64,000 bases of DNA, taken from assembly GCA_905116865.2 (NCBI GenBank), contig CAJHNH020004879.1:515001-579000 (forward strand). The letters are read 5' to 3'. The notes under the pieces were generated by a model that made no database searches, was not told the DNA's origin, and saw only the letters and a list, made by a program, of their open reading frames with translations. The DNA comes from Candidula unifasciata. Taxonomy: Eukaryota; Mollusca; Gastropoda; Stylommatophora; Geomitridae. Position numbers and translations under genes: made by a program. This document shows, piece by piece, positions 10,251-22,129 of this stretch (positions are counted from its first letter, which is position 1; every line of letters begins with the position of its first letter).

Positions 10251-10599
10251 TATGGTGCTCTCATAATTCTACCATAAAAATATACCCTTCAGTTAGCACC
10301 TCATGAATCGAATCAATAAATGGCGAAAGGGAATCAATGTTCGCTTAATATTTTAAATGTATTTATCAAATCAATTGTCGATGCTGGAGCGCTCAATGAG
10401 ATAGCATCGAGCTGTGTACTTCACAAACTGCTCAATTACATTATTACCTGGAGGTCGATGTTCCTGTTCTCGTATTGTTTGATTGTATAATAGAAGAGTC
10501 GATTCATTCACTTGTTGGATGTTTAAATGATGAGATGTTGTGACGTCGACTCAAAAACATCGAAAATCTTGGAGAGTCAACAGTTAGAGCAGAATCTGC
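10251..10599. other. No gene seen
   Basis: Unassigned sequence without recognised motifs. Confidence 0.4.
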
Positions 10600-10850
10600 A
10601 AACCAATCTGTTAAGAACGCATGGATGTCAGACCCGGGTTTGAATCCTTAGTAAGGTCGGGGGAAGAGGGGAATTTTCTGTCCTATGCTGCAGTCTGTGA
10701 CTTCAGCACCAGACATGCCGCCCAACAACATCAGACCTACAACACAAACATGGTAAATACAGGCCGTGATGGTGGCTTTTTTTTGGGGGGGGGGGGGGCG
10801 GGGGAGGGGGGCGGGGAGAAAGGCAGTTACAAGTAAATGACACATGTAAA
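10600..10850 (+). mobile_element. tRNA-derived SINE, family F, copy 1 (decayed)
   Basis: TCTGTTAAGAACGC resembles an A-box region and GGGTTTGAATCCTTAGTAAG a B-box. CCTATGCTGCAGTCTG and a poly(G) tract (about 10788-10800) follow. A better head of the same family is at 33966. Confidence 0.5.
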
Positions 10851-11015
10851 TATAGTGACATATGTCAAAGTCATTGTTAATGATTGACGATCGACTGCAA
10901 TCGCTTTTATGCATAGTTTTGAATAGACAGAGAAAAGCATGTTGTCTTTAAACGTTTGCCAAACTGAATGGGCGCTAGATTTTGATCGATTATGTTTTTT
11001 TATTTAGTTAGAAAA

Positions 11016-11300
11016 GTAAAGTAAAAGAAAGTAAAAGAAAGTAAAATAAATTAAAATAAAGTAAAATAAAGTAAAATAAATTAAAATAAAGTACAATAAA
11101 GTAAAATTAAGTAAAGTAAAATGAAGTAAAATAAAATTAAGTAAAACAGAGTAAAGTCAAATAAAGTCAAATAAAGTAAAGTAAAAAAAGGTAAATTAAA
11201 GTAAAATAAAGTAGAATAAAATAAAGTAAAATAAAGTAAAATAACATAAAGTAAAATAAAGTAAAGTAAAAAAAAAGTAAAATAAAGCAAAGTAAGGGAT
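11016..11300. repeat. (AAAGT/AAAAT)n pentanucleotide satellite
   Basis: About 280 bp of GTAAAATAAA-type repeats. Long minus-strand frames rich in Leu, Phe and Tyr over this stretch are by-products. Confidence 0.92.
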
Positions 11301-11311
11301 CCGGTGTACAC

Positions 11312-11384
11312 CAGTGGCGTAGTGGGCGCAAATCCGCCATCTTAGTATTATGGACCCCTGGGCAAACTACTGTCCCTACGCCAA
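11312..11384. mobile_element. Possible internally deleted DNA-transposon MITE
   Basis: CAGTGGCGTAGTGGG at 11312 and CCCTACGCCA near 11374 form short inverted ends of the CAGTGGCGTAG type common in hAT-like MITEs. The interior is only about 50 bp. Confidence 0.45.
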
Positions 11385-11556
11385 CCAATTACAGACATCT
11401 TTTGTCCCCTAGTTGCGACAGGCATGTCACTTAACACACATAGCTTAGCATAGGGAACTTATCTCTTTGAGTACCAAAGAAATCATTCAAACAATAAAGT
11501 AATCTCCTGCTGGGTTCTGACGCAGATAGATGTTATTAAGTCTTTATATCTGAATT

Positions 11557-11794
11557 GTCGGCTCTGTGGCTAAGTCGATGCGAACGCTTCGCTTCGTAAT
11601 GCCGGGATGCCAGGTTCGATCCCAGCTGCGGGCAATGCGCCTTGCGTTGGTTTCGACAGTGGTATCAAGAAAGCCGACCGCCCAGAAAGCTATGGCAAAC
11701 TACTGGATGTAAATTGCCTAGAGAAACCACACAACAGCCAGGGGCTGTTAGGGTTGGTTCTGCAACGTCCTGTAAAGGATACGCAACTAACCTA
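11557..11794 (+). mobile_element. SINE family B, full copy with 11-bp target-site duplication
   Basis: Head GTCGGCTCTGTGGCTAAGTC, B-box GGTTCGATCCC, 3' end CTGTAAAGGATACGCAACTA. ATATCTGAATT occurs at 11546-11556 and at 11795-11805, defining the insertion exactly. An extra GCTTC near the A-box is a small internal duplication. Confidence 0.9.
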
Positions 11795-11865
11795 ATATCT
11801 GAATTACCAAAATAGAACTTTGTCGGACCAAGCTGTCTACTGTTTTCAAAATCAAATCCTTGGGG

Positions 11866-11940
11866 CAGCAGGGGTTGGAGTCGCAACTTCTTGGGGCAGC
11901 AGGGGTTGGAGTCGCAACTTCTTGGGGCAGCAACAGTGCT
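11866..11940. repeat. Short ~30-bp minisatellite, about 2.5 units
   Basis: Units carry CTTGGGGCAGCAGGGGTTGG and AGTCGCAACTT. The same unit forms the larger array at 13660-14045, on the other side of a family C element and a hAT remnant. Confidence 0.85.
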
Positions 11941-11949
11941 GCCACTGAC

Positions 11950-12165
11950 TGACTTTCTACCCCACCAGGACATCACACAAGCGATAAACACCCGATGACA
12001 CAAAGTGCCACCATATGGATGAGGATCGCCGTGGAGAGGTCCCAGAAACCGCGTTCAGACATTTGGCCATATTTATGGCCTGCCTATATTGCGGCCCCTG
12101 GCAAAAGCCAGAGTGGGGCTTCAAATAACAAAAAATTTTGTCCTAAAAAGGACGAAACTGGATAC
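11950..12165 (-). mobile_element. Family C copy
   Basis: Minus-strand copy: CCACCAGGACATCACACAAG, GATAAACACCCGATGACACA, GGATGAGGATCGCCGTGG, CAAAAGCCAGAGTGGGGCTT and TTTGTCCTAAAAAGGACG. A very similar copy is at 29015-29225. Confidence 0.85.
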
Positions 12166-12584
12166 AAGTGCTGCCACTTTGGTTACATCCAGATCTAGAA
12201 GTTTTTTCCTAGCATCGAGATGGTGTTTTTGACATCTAGATGGTAGAAGTAATTCTAGATGTTTTTCAATTGGAGTTAGATATTTAACAGATTTTTTTTT
12301 TCTTTCTGTGTCATTTTAATAATTACGGCGTAAACCTTTTATTACACATTTTTTTTTGTTTTGGTCTGGGCACGTTCATTGTGGTACCTGCGATTACTTA
12401 AACTTTGAACTCACTGGGGTCAACGCTAAGCAATCTGGCAGCTTCGGTACTGATTAAAACTTTGTTTAAACTGTATCCTCATTGTGTTCTGAATTATAGC
12501 TGTGATGCTAATTTTGTAATTATTTTTCGTGTGATTTTTTTTTTCTTATGATTTAAAAACAGAAGGACTGTTAACAGAAAATGA

Positions 12585-13165
12585 GGAAAACAACTTTAAA
12601 AAACCCTGTCAAGATTTTCTTATTATTCAAGCAATTGAAGCAGAGACTTAATGAAAATCTGCATGCATTGACAAGTTTCACTTTTTTCTGAGAGCGACAT
12701 ACTTCAGCCAGTAAAGGACATATCTAAATATTAAAAAAATTACGAAATTGTTAGGGGCTACTGATAATGGTGTGGTGGAAACAGAATATCAATTAACCAA
12801 AATAAACTTAGTTAACTGGACAAACAAAACAGAAACTGAAGCGTTTTGGAGCGAAGTGAGACAATTTAAAGATGCCTCAGGAAACAGTAGATTCTGTAAG
12901 CTAGGTATTTGAATGTGCCATGTCTGTCATGATACTACCTCATTCAAATGCTGACGTAGAAAGAGTTTTCAGTGCTATGAATTATATCAAATCTAACCTA
13001 AGAAACAGGATAAAACTTGACCTCTTAAATGCTATCTTCACCATACAATTTCGCCTGATGAGAGTAGGAAAATGCTGTTCAACTTATCAGCTCCCTGATT
13101 GTGTATTAAAAGAAATTGGAACAGCTAAAGCATACCAGAGTCATTTTGGATCTGAAGCTTAAACT
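12585..13165 (+). pseudogene. hAT-family transposase C-terminal remnant
   Basis: The 3' frame at 12920-13162 encodes MILPHSNADVERVFSAMN, then NYIKSNLRNRIKLDLLNAIF. This is the hallmark of the hAT dimerisation domain at the transposase C-terminus. Upstream in another frame, NLVNWTNKTETEAFWSEVRQ and FKDASGNSRF continue the same domain, with one frameshift near 12905-12915. Weaker traces (TSFTFFSESDILQPVKD, with shifts) reach back to about 12640. No N-terminal BED finger or catalytic Asp/Glu region is seen, so it is a dead, 5'-truncated copy. Motifs such as ATCTAGAAG (12197) and ATTTCTAGATA (13323) lie on both flanks and could be subterminal repeats. Confidence 0.88.
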
Positions 13166-13655
13166 TCATCACCGAAGCTAAGTTTATCCTGTGGATCTTG
13201 TGAGACAGACATCAGTGAAGATAAGGACATGATTCTAAAGGGTATGTCGTATCAATAGCTATGTAATTTTTGACTGTTTCCGTTTAGATGTTTTTTCAAG
13301 ATGTTTCCTAGGCAAACCTAGATATTTCTAGATATTGATCGCGTGTGCAAATGCTGGTCTGTTAGTGACTTCTGTTATCATCCGTGATGAACTGCATTTC
13401 TTATGTCAGACTGTTTGTGTTAGCACTTCGGATGGCTACCGTATGCTTTTATTGCATGTACATGCTAGTATATATGCTGAGACAGCAGTTTGTCAATATT
13501 TTCACAAGGAGCTATGATAAACATTATGTGTGTTCTTAGTTGCCACAGGAGCAGAGCAACTACGGGGTGACCCGTTTGCTATGAAGCTGAAACTAGGATT
13601 ACCAGATTACCAGATTTCTATATATTTTCTGACCTGTTTTAAAATGTTTTCTCTC
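13166..13655. other. No gene seen
   Basis: Flank of the hAT remnant. A 60-codon frame at 13335 has no motif. Confidence 0.4.
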
Positions 13656-13659
13656 AAAG

Positions 13660-14045
13660 AAAAATGGCAACACTGGGCAGCAACGGTTGGAGTCAGAACT
13701 CCATGGGGCAGCAGGGGCTGGAGTCTCAACTTTTTGGGGCACAGGGGTTGGAGTCACAACTTTTGGGGGCACAAGGGGTTGGAGTCACAACTTTTGGGGA
13801 CACAAGGGGTTGGAGTCACAACTTTTGGGGGCACAAGGGGTTGTAGTCACAACTCCAAGAGGCAGCAGGGTTTGAAGTCCCAACTTTTAGGGGCAGCAGG
13901 GGTTGGAGTCACAATCTCCTGGGGCAGCCAGGGCTGGAGTCAAAACTCCTTTGGGCAGCAGGGGCTGGAGTCACAACTTCTTGGGGCAGCAAGCGTTGGA
14001 GTCAGTACTCTTTGGGGCAGCAGGGGTTGGAGTCACAACTCGTCG
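13660..14045. repeat. ~30-bp minisatellite, about 13 copies
   Basis: Units share GGGGCAGCAGGGGTTGGAGT or GGGGCACAAGGGGTTGGAGT and CACAACTTTTG. G-rich on the plus strand (runs of 4 G twice per unit), so single strands could form quadruplexes. Frames rich in Gly, Trp and Ser over it are by-products. Confidence 0.88.
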
Positions 14046-14554
14046 AAACTGAAAGAGTTCGGCTCGTGGAGCCTCCAGGCAACTGACCAGAGAGCTTATG
14101 CGTTCCGACAGGACTGACTAAACAAACGGTAATAGACACCTATTTGTACAGCCCATTTAGTTCTCGATGGGTGATGAGGTCAGCATCTTACGTGTCAGCT
14201 CTTCTTCGCTGTACATTACCAGATACCCACTTTCGACTGGATCATCCTAGGAGCTTATCAATTTTATTGAAGACTTAGATCCATACTGTAGAGAATTTAA
14301 ACCCCAGTACTTCGCATTGTTAGGCCAAAGCCTAGGCACTAAGCTTCCTCAGCTCAAAGTTTTATATTTAGCCACTATCATGTGCGCTGTCAGTTTTCTG
14401 GATCAATTGTTGTGATGATATTCTTCTATGCCATCTAATGAGAACATATGTCATAATTTCTCTGTGCTTTCATCGTCTTATTGTGTTTTATTATCCAGAT
14501 CATCTAGGTTCTCTAAAGAGCCTCTCCAACTAACTGAATAAAAATTCAGCTAAC
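14046..14554. other. No gene seen
   Basis: Unassigned sequence between two tandem arrays. Confidence 0.4.
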
Positions 14555-17500
14555 TTTCTAATTATGTAACTGCTTGTCTAGCTAGCTATCTAACTAGCTA
14601 ACTAGTTATCTGTCTAACTAGTCAATTATCGATATGATTAATTATCAAACTAGACATGTATCTTACTACATAATTAACTACATAGCTACCTATCTAACTA
14701 GCAAACCAACTAACTACTTGGCTATCTACCTAACTAGCTAACCAGCTAACTATTTAGTTAACTTTCTACCTAACTAGCTAACCAACTAACTATTTTGCTA
14801 ACTATCTACCTAACTATCTAACCAACTAACTATTTAGCTAACTATCTACATAACTAGCTAACCAACTAACTATTTAGCTAACTATCTACCTAACTAACTA
14901 ACCAACTAACTGTTTAGCTAAATTCTACCTAACTAGCTAACCAACTAACTATTTTGCTAACTATCTACCTAACTAGCTAACCAACTAACTATTTAGCTAA
15001 CTATCTACCTAACTAACTAACCAACTAACTATTTAGCTAAATGTCTACCTAACTAACTAACCAACTAACTATTTAGCTAAATGTCTACCTAACTAGCTAA
15101 CCAACTAACTATTTTGCTATCTACCTAATTAGCTAACCAACTAACTATTTAGCTAACTATCTACCTAACTAGCTAACCAACTAACTATTTTGCTAACTAT
15201 CTACCTAACTAGCTAACCAACTAACTATTTAGCTAACTTTCTACCTAACTAACTAACCAAACTAACTATTTAGCTAAATTTTCTACCTAACTAGCTAACC
15301 AACTAACTATTTTGCTATCTACCTAATTAGCTAACCAACTAACTATTTAGCTAACTATCTACCTAACTAGCTAACCAACTAACTATTCAGTTAACTTTCT
15401 ACCTAACTAGCTAACCAACTAACTATTTTGCTAACTATCTACCTAACTAGCCAACCAAACTAACTATTTAGCTAACTATCTACCTAACTAACTAACCAAC
15501 TAACTATTTAGTTAACTTTCTACCTAAACTAGCTAACCAACTAACTATTTTGCTAAACTATCTACCTAACTAGCTAACCAACTAACTATTTAGCTAACTA
15601 TCTACCTAACTAACTAACCAACTAACTGTTTAGCTAAATTCTACCTAACTAGCTAACCAACTAACTATTTTGCTAACTATTCTACCTAACTAGCTAACCA
15701 ACTAACTATTTAGCTAACTATCTACCTAAACTAACTAAACCAACTAACTATTTAGCTAACTTTCTACCTAACTAACTAACCAACTAACTATTTAGCTAAA
15801 TTTCTACCTAACTAGCTAACCAACTAACTATTTTGGCTATCTACCTAACTAGCTAACCAACTAACTATTTAGCTAACTATCTACCTAACTAGCTAACCAA
15901 CTAACTATTTAGCTAACTTTCTACCTAACTAACTAACCAAACTAACTATTTAGTTAACTTTCTACCTAACTAGCTAACCAACTAACTATTTTGCTAAACT
16001 ATCTACCTAACTAGCTAACCAACTAACTATTTAGCTAACTATCTACCTAACTAACTAACCAACTAACTGTTTAGCTAAATTCTACCTAACTAGCTAACCA
16101 ACTAACTGTTTAGCTAACTTTCTACCTAACTAACTAACCAACTAACTATTTAGCTAACTTTCTACCTAACTAGCTAACCAACTAACTATTTTGCTGTCTA
16201 CCTAACTAGCTAACCAACTAACTATTTAGCTAACTATCTACCTAAACTAGCTAACCAACTAACTATTTAGCTAACTATCTACCTAACTAGCTAACCAACT
16301 AACTATTTAGCTAACTATCTACCTAACTAACTAACCAACTAACTGTTTAGCTAAATTCTACCTAACTAGCTAACCAACTAACTATTTTGCTAACTATCTA
16401 CCTAACTAGCTAACCAACTAACTATTTAGCTAACTATCTACCTAAATAACTAACCAACTAAACTATTTAGCTAACTTTCTACCTAACTAACTAACCAACT
16501 AACTATTTAGCTAAATTTCTACCTAACTAGCTAACCAACTAACTATTTTGCTATCTACCTAACTAGCTAACCAACTAACTATTTAGCTAACTATCTACCT
16601 AACTAGCTAACCAAACTAACTATTTAGCTAACTATCTACCTAACTAACTAACCAACTAACTATTTAGTTAACTTTCTACTAACTAGCTAACCAACTAACT
16701 ATTTTGCTAAACTATCTACTACTACTAGCTAACCAACTAACTATTTAAGCTAACTATCTACCTAACTAACTACTAACCAACTAACTGTTTAGCTAAATTC
16801 TACCTAACTAGCTAACCAACTAACTGTTTAGCTAACTTTCTACCTAACTAACTAACCAACTAACTATTTAACTAACTTTCTACCTAACTAGCTAACCAAC
16901 TAACTATTTTGCTGTCTACCTAACTAGCTAACCAACTAACTATTTAGCTAACTATCTACCTAACTAGCTAACCAACTAACTATTTAGCTAACTATCTACC
17001 TAACTAGCTAACCAGCTAACTATTTAGCTAACTTTCTACCTAACTAACTAACCAACTAACTATTTTGCTAACTATCTACCTAACTAGCTAACCAACTAAC
17101 TATTTAGCTAACTTTCTACCTAACTAACTAACCAACTAACTATTTAGCTAAATTTCTACCTAACTAGCTAACCAACTAACTATTTTGCTATCTACCTAAT
17201 TAGCTAACCAACTAACTATTTAGCTAACTATCTACCTAACTAGCTAACCAACTAACTATTCAGTTAACTTTCTACCTAACTAGCTAACCAACTAACTATT
17301 TTGCTAACTATCTACCTAACTAGCCAACCAACTAACTATTTAGCTAACTATCTACCTAACTAACTAACCAACTAACTATTTAGTTAACTTTCTACCTAAC
17401 TAGCTAACCAACTAACTATTTTGCTAACTATCTACCTAACTAGCTAACCAACTAACTATTTAGCTAACTATCTACCTAACTAACTAACCAACTAACTGTT

Positions 17501-19110
17501 TAGCTAAATTCTACCTAACTAGCTAACCAACTAACTATTTTGCTAACTATCTACCTAACTAGCTAACCAACTAACTATTTAGCTAACTATCTACCTAAAT
17601 AACTAACCAACTAACTATTTAGCTAACTTTCTACCTAACTAACTAACCAACTAACTATTTAGCTAAATTTCTACCTAACTAGCTAACCAACTAACTATTT
17701 TGCTATCTACCTAACTAGCTAACCAACTAACTATTTAGCTAACTATCTACCTAACTAGCTAACCAACTAACTATTTAGCTAACTTTCTACCTAACTAACT
17801 AACCAACTAACTATTTAGTTAACTTTCTACCTAACTAGCTAACCAACTAACTATTTTGCTAACTATCTACCTAACTAGCTAACCAACTAACTATTTAGCT
17901 AACTATCTACCTAACTAACTAACCAACTAACTGTTTAGCTAAATTCTACCTAACTAGCTAACCAACTAACTGTTTAGCTAACTTTCTACCTAACTAACTA
18001 ACCAACTAACTATTTAGCTAACTTTCTACCTAACTAGCTAACCAACTAACTATTTTGCTGTCTACCTAACTAGCTAACCAACTAACTATTTAGCTAACTA
18101 TCTACCTAACTAGCTAACCAACTAACTATTTAGCTAACTATCTACCTAACTAGCTAACCAACTAACTATTTAGCTAACTATCTACCTAACTAACTAACCA
18201 ACTAACTGTTTAGCTAAATTCTACCTAACTAGCTAACCAACTAACTATTTTGCTAACTATCTACCTAACTAGCTAACCAACTAACTATTTAGCTAACTAT
18301 CTACCTAAATAACTAACCAACTAACTATTTAGCTAACTTTCTACCTAACTAACTAACCAACTAACTATTTAGCTAAATTTCTACCTAACTAGCTAACCAA
18401 CTAACTATTTTGCTATCTACCTAACTAGCTAACCAACTAACTATTTAGCTAACTATCTACCTAACTAGCTAACCAACTAACTATTTAGCTAACTATCTAC
18501 CTAACTAACTAACCAACTAACTATTTAGTTAACTTTCTACCTAACTAGCTAACCAACTAACTATTTTGCTAACTATCTACCTAACTAGCTAACCAACTAA
18601 CTATTTAGCTAACTATCTACCTAACTAACTAACCAACTAACTGTTTAGCTAAATTCTACCTAACTAGCTAACCAACTAACTGTTTAGCTAACTTTCTACC
18701 TAACTAACTAACCAACTAACTATTTAGCTAACTTTCTACCTAACTAGCTAACCAACTAACTATTTTGCTGTCTACCTAACTAGCTAACCAACTAACTATT
18801 TAGCTAACTATCTACCTAACTAGCTAACCAACTAACTATTTAGCTAACTATCTACCTAACTAGCTAACCAGCTAACTATTTAGCTAACTTTCTACCTAAC
18901 TAACTAACCAACTAACTATTTAGCTAACTATCTACCTAACTAGCTAACCAACTAACTATTTTGCTATCTACCTAACTAACTAACCAACTAACTATTTAGC
19001 TAACTATCTACCTAACTAGCTAACCAACTAATTATTTTGCTAACTATCTACCTAACTAGCTAACCAGCTAACTACTTAGCTAACTTTCTACCTAACTAGC
19101 TAACCAACTA
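14555..19110. repeat. 4.5-kb satellite of 40-bp units with higher-order structure
   Basis: The base unit contains CTAACTAGCTAACCAACTAA, then CTATTTAGCTAACTATCTAC; variants have TTTTGCT, GTTTAGCTAAATTC or AACTAACTAACC. The short-variant marker TGTTTAGCTAAATTC occurs at 14911, 15628, 16069, 16344, 16786, 17498, 17932, 18208 and 18642. Intervals of about 715, 440, 276 and 440 repeat in order, giving a higher-order period near 1.86 kb present about 2.3 times. The whole array lacks long frames because TAA and TAG occur in every phase. 14555-14700 and 19010-19110 are decayed edges. Confidence 0.95.
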
Positions 19111-19480
19111 AATTCTAAACTATGTGTTTCTGAGCGTGTTTGCTTACCGTCCACAAATCATGTGGACACAAACAGCTTTAGTTGTATACAAAGCTGTAAC
19201 ATTGAACTGCCAACGATAGACACGCAACAAACACCTAAAACGTGCCTAAGCATGCCCACAACATGCCACATAATTTCATCATTGAAATCCGGGATATAAT
19301 AATCAAGGGAGAAAAAAAGAATAATCACATCACACTGGAGTGCCAGGCAATTGGGAGTAGAATTCCGACGGGAAGGGGATTCAGAACACAGCTGGAAATT
19401 ATCAGGTTAGTTAAGCACCCGTTTTCACTGATTACGATGACAACAAACCTTGGCAATGATGTTGATGATATGTTGGCTTC
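19111..19480. other. No gene seen
   Basis: Unassigned. An 81-codon frame starting at 19242 has no motif and runs into a SINE. Confidence 0.4.
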
Positions 19481-19486
19481 AAAGTA

Positions 19487-19745
19487 AAAGTAAAGGTCCT
19501 TTTTCCATGCCTTCGGGCGTGTAAGGCATATAGGGCTCAACTTATATTTGTATAGACTAATCGGCACAAGGTGGGTCATGTGGTCAGCATAACACCGGCC
19601 GCCGGTACTGCACCGGTACCCATTCAAGGCTGGGTCAACCTGAAAGTCAAGATCATTTTTGAAAAAAAGTCCTGCTTCGCCAGGGAGCGCACGCACGACC
19701 TTCCGATCCGCGGCGAGCGTCTAGCCGCTCCGCCACAGCTACTCC
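19487..19745 (-). mobile_element. SINE family A, copy
   Basis: Minus strand: A-box TGGCGGAGCGGCTAGACGCT, degenerate B-box region GGTCGTGCGTGCGCTCCC, body with GGTACCGGTGCAGTACCGG and GTGCCGATTAGTCTATAC, 3' end CATGGAAAAAGGACCTTTAC. Confidence 0.85.
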
Positions 19746-19804
19746 CTTTTGGCTGCAAAGAAAAGGTTAAATTTGCCCATGAGTGACTGTGAGTGACATT
19801 TAAC

Positions 19805-19925
19805 CCCACCTGGACCGCACCATAAGCGATCTACAAGCGGTGACACAAATTCCCACCATTAGAATCCATAAGGACAAGTCCCAGAAACCTTGTTCAACGT
19901 TAGGTTATATTAGGGTCCCCCGACA
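19805..19925 (-). mobile_element. Family C fragment
   Basis: GGTGACACAAATTCCCACCA and GTCCCAGAAACCTTGTTC in the family C order; diverged. Confidence 0.65.
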
Positions 19926-20044
19926 ATATCCGGGAAGTGGGCGGGAGTGGTGTAAATAAAATGTGCGTCCTATATTAAAAGATAATTGATGACTAAACTG
20001 TGTTGTTAAACCTCCCCAAGACCGTACAGCGAGTGACCAACACC

Positions 20045-20195
20045 GGGCGACACAAAGTGCCAGCATTCGGATGAGCATCACCCAGGTACAAATCCCAGAC
20101 ACCCCGAACGACTATTAGATTATGTTAGGGCCCTCCACTAGAGCCGGGATGGGGCTTTAAAAAAACGAAAAATTGCCTCCCGCATTCGAACGGAA
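20045..20195 (-). mobile_element. Family C fragment
   Basis: GGGCGACACAAAGTGCCAGC, GGATGAGCATCACC, GGGATGGGGCTTT and AAAAATTGCCTCCCGC. Same orientation as the fragment at 19805. Confidence 0.7.
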
Positions 20196-21250
20196 TACGA
20201 TTATCTGAATTTGCAAATTAAATTTCGAAGTTTGGACTTTGCTGCCCATATTTATATTTGGGAAGTTTACAAATACAAGTGTGAAAAGAACAAATGCCGA
20301 GAGCAAGAGAGAGGGTTAGAGAGAGCGGGAGAGTGTGAGGAAGTGAGCGCAAGCTGTAGAGAGAAACCAACTCTCAATCAAAAATGACAGCAGTATCAAG
20401 GAGATAATGACAAATTCTCCTACCTTTCAATAAAACGCCGGATCGAAGTCGCCAATGTCTGCTCCGTCTCACGTGAAGCACTTAATGCAAGACAAGGGCG
20501 GTAACAGGAGGCAGGAAGCGCGCATACATTGAGTCTGATATGTTTTATTTCTGCATCAGCTGAACAGTCAGTGAACCAAGCAGAGATCGACTGGCTCTTG
20601 TTTTACAGCCACATTCTGATGTCGCCGCTCCTACCTAGCGATATTGAAAATCCCACATGAAACTCTTGATCCAGTTCGTTTATACTTTAGCTAATGGAAC
20701 GTGTAGGCGTTTTTTCCCCCCTCTCGCTGTTGGTTAAGTCCCCTGTCCCCACTTCAACAAGCACCATATCTGGCAAACACAAGATTGAACATTTAAATCA
20801 AGTACCGCCTTTCCTGATTTCGAATTTGCGCACTCGGTTCGTCGGCACTTGATTGATGCACTGTAAAAATATAATCCGGCGAAAAGTCGTGTTAGTGAAT
20901 AGCATTTCAACACACGACGCCCCACTTCACAACAATGCTAGTTTGGGTTTTTCACGTTTTTCATAACTTCGAAAACATAATTCTACAATTAACAACCTAG
21001 TTGTGACAATTAAACTCTGATTTATTGTCTGGAAAATTATATTTCCGCAGATATGGAGAAGTCAAGATGTCATGCTTCTGCCTCTTTAGGTTTTCGCAAC
21101 GAATATGAATTTTCCCACAATATGACTTGTTATGTTTATGTATTTGATGACAACATCAAAGTACAATATTTATTACACTGCTGTAATATCCTTATTTAGA
21201 CTCACGAAATGCGAACCTCAAGTCTCGCAGGTATCATATTCTCCAACGAT
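20196..21250. other. No gene seen
   Basis: About 1 kb without recognised repeat or coding signal; a short GAGAGAG-rich patch lies at 20305-20360. Confidence 0.45.
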
Positions 21251-21276
21251 TATCTTCTTCTTCTTCTTCTTCTTCT

Positions 21277-21311
<35 letters not shown>

Positions 21312-21316
21312 TTTTT
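21251..21316. repeat. (CTT)n microsatellite
   Basis: About 20 CTT units with two interruptions near the 3' end. Confidence 0.95.
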
Positions 21317-21414
21317 AGAAATAAGTAAGGGAACCTTTGGACGCCATCGAGGCAGTAGGCAAATGATGCTAGAAATATTTTCTAGAGACCTCGATGAGTG
21401 ATATAAATAAGATC

Positions 21415-21570
21415 ACGCCTTTGCTTCCCGTGACTTTAGTTGGTTTACATTTTACCCCATGGAGCCAATGTCATCGTTTAAAAAGAATCCGATTCGATGC
21501 TGATTCGAACCCAAGATCTTAGGGCTGTCAGACGGAGCGTCTAGCTGCTATAACACCGCGGCTCCCAGTA
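21415..21570 (-). mobile_element. tRNA-like SINE head
   Basis: On the minus strand GGGAGCCGCGGTGTTATAGC leads to a B-box GGGTTCGAATCAGC about 50 bases on. The spacing fits a tRNA-derived pol III promoter. The A-box is poor and the body does not match the other families closely. Confidence 0.5.
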
Positions 21571-21599
21571 GGTGAATGAGTAAATTAATAATAGTTTGC

Positions 21600-21960
21600 G
21601 ATTATTAATCTCTGTAAGATGACAGAGAAATTAGAACTGTATACATACGGGAGCTGAATGGTCGTAGACCACAAGGCAGATTAAGAAGACCATGGAGAGA
21701 TAATATCCAGACAGACCCTCAAACATTTGGTGTCACCAACTGAAAAGAGAAGGCCAACCAGAAAGATGAATGCAGGCTGGTGATACCTGCATCAATGAAC
21801 CTCAAGGGCTAGGAAGGCTGAAGAAGAAGAAGAAGAAGAAGAAGAAGAAGAAGAAGAAGAAGAAGAAGAAGAAGAAGAAGAAGAAGAAGAAGAAGAAGAA
21901 GAAGAAGAAGAAGAAGAAGAAGAAGAAGAGGAAGGAGAAGAAGAAGAAGAAGAAAAAGAG
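21600..21960 (+). mobile_element. LINE 3' end with (GAA)n tail
   Basis: Peptide trace RPQGRLRRPWRDNIQTDPQT (RGRPxxxWxDNI motif of non-LTR C-termini), an in-frame stop, then GCATCAATGAACCTCAAGGG and a (GAA)n run of about 130 bp at 21822-21955. Same family as 5861-6115 and 53600-53930. Confidence 0.8.
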
Positions 21961-22129
21961 GTTATCACTTTTACTGTGCAAGCGGGGGTGGGGAAAAAAA
22001 GGGTAAGGGGGGGGGGCGGCCTTATCAAGGTCTACCTACTGAAAGCCCAGTGTTGTAGCCGTTCGGCCTACCAGTCTTCTAAAGAGAAATGACATCGTAA
22101 ATCATACTTAGCAACAAGGAAGATTGTCT

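Noticed and set aside
13530..14117. 195-codon Gly/Trp/Ser-rich frame, silk- or mucin-like
   Set aside because: Covers the ~30-bp G-rich minisatellite; frames shift with each indel and no signal peptide or stable repeat register is seen.
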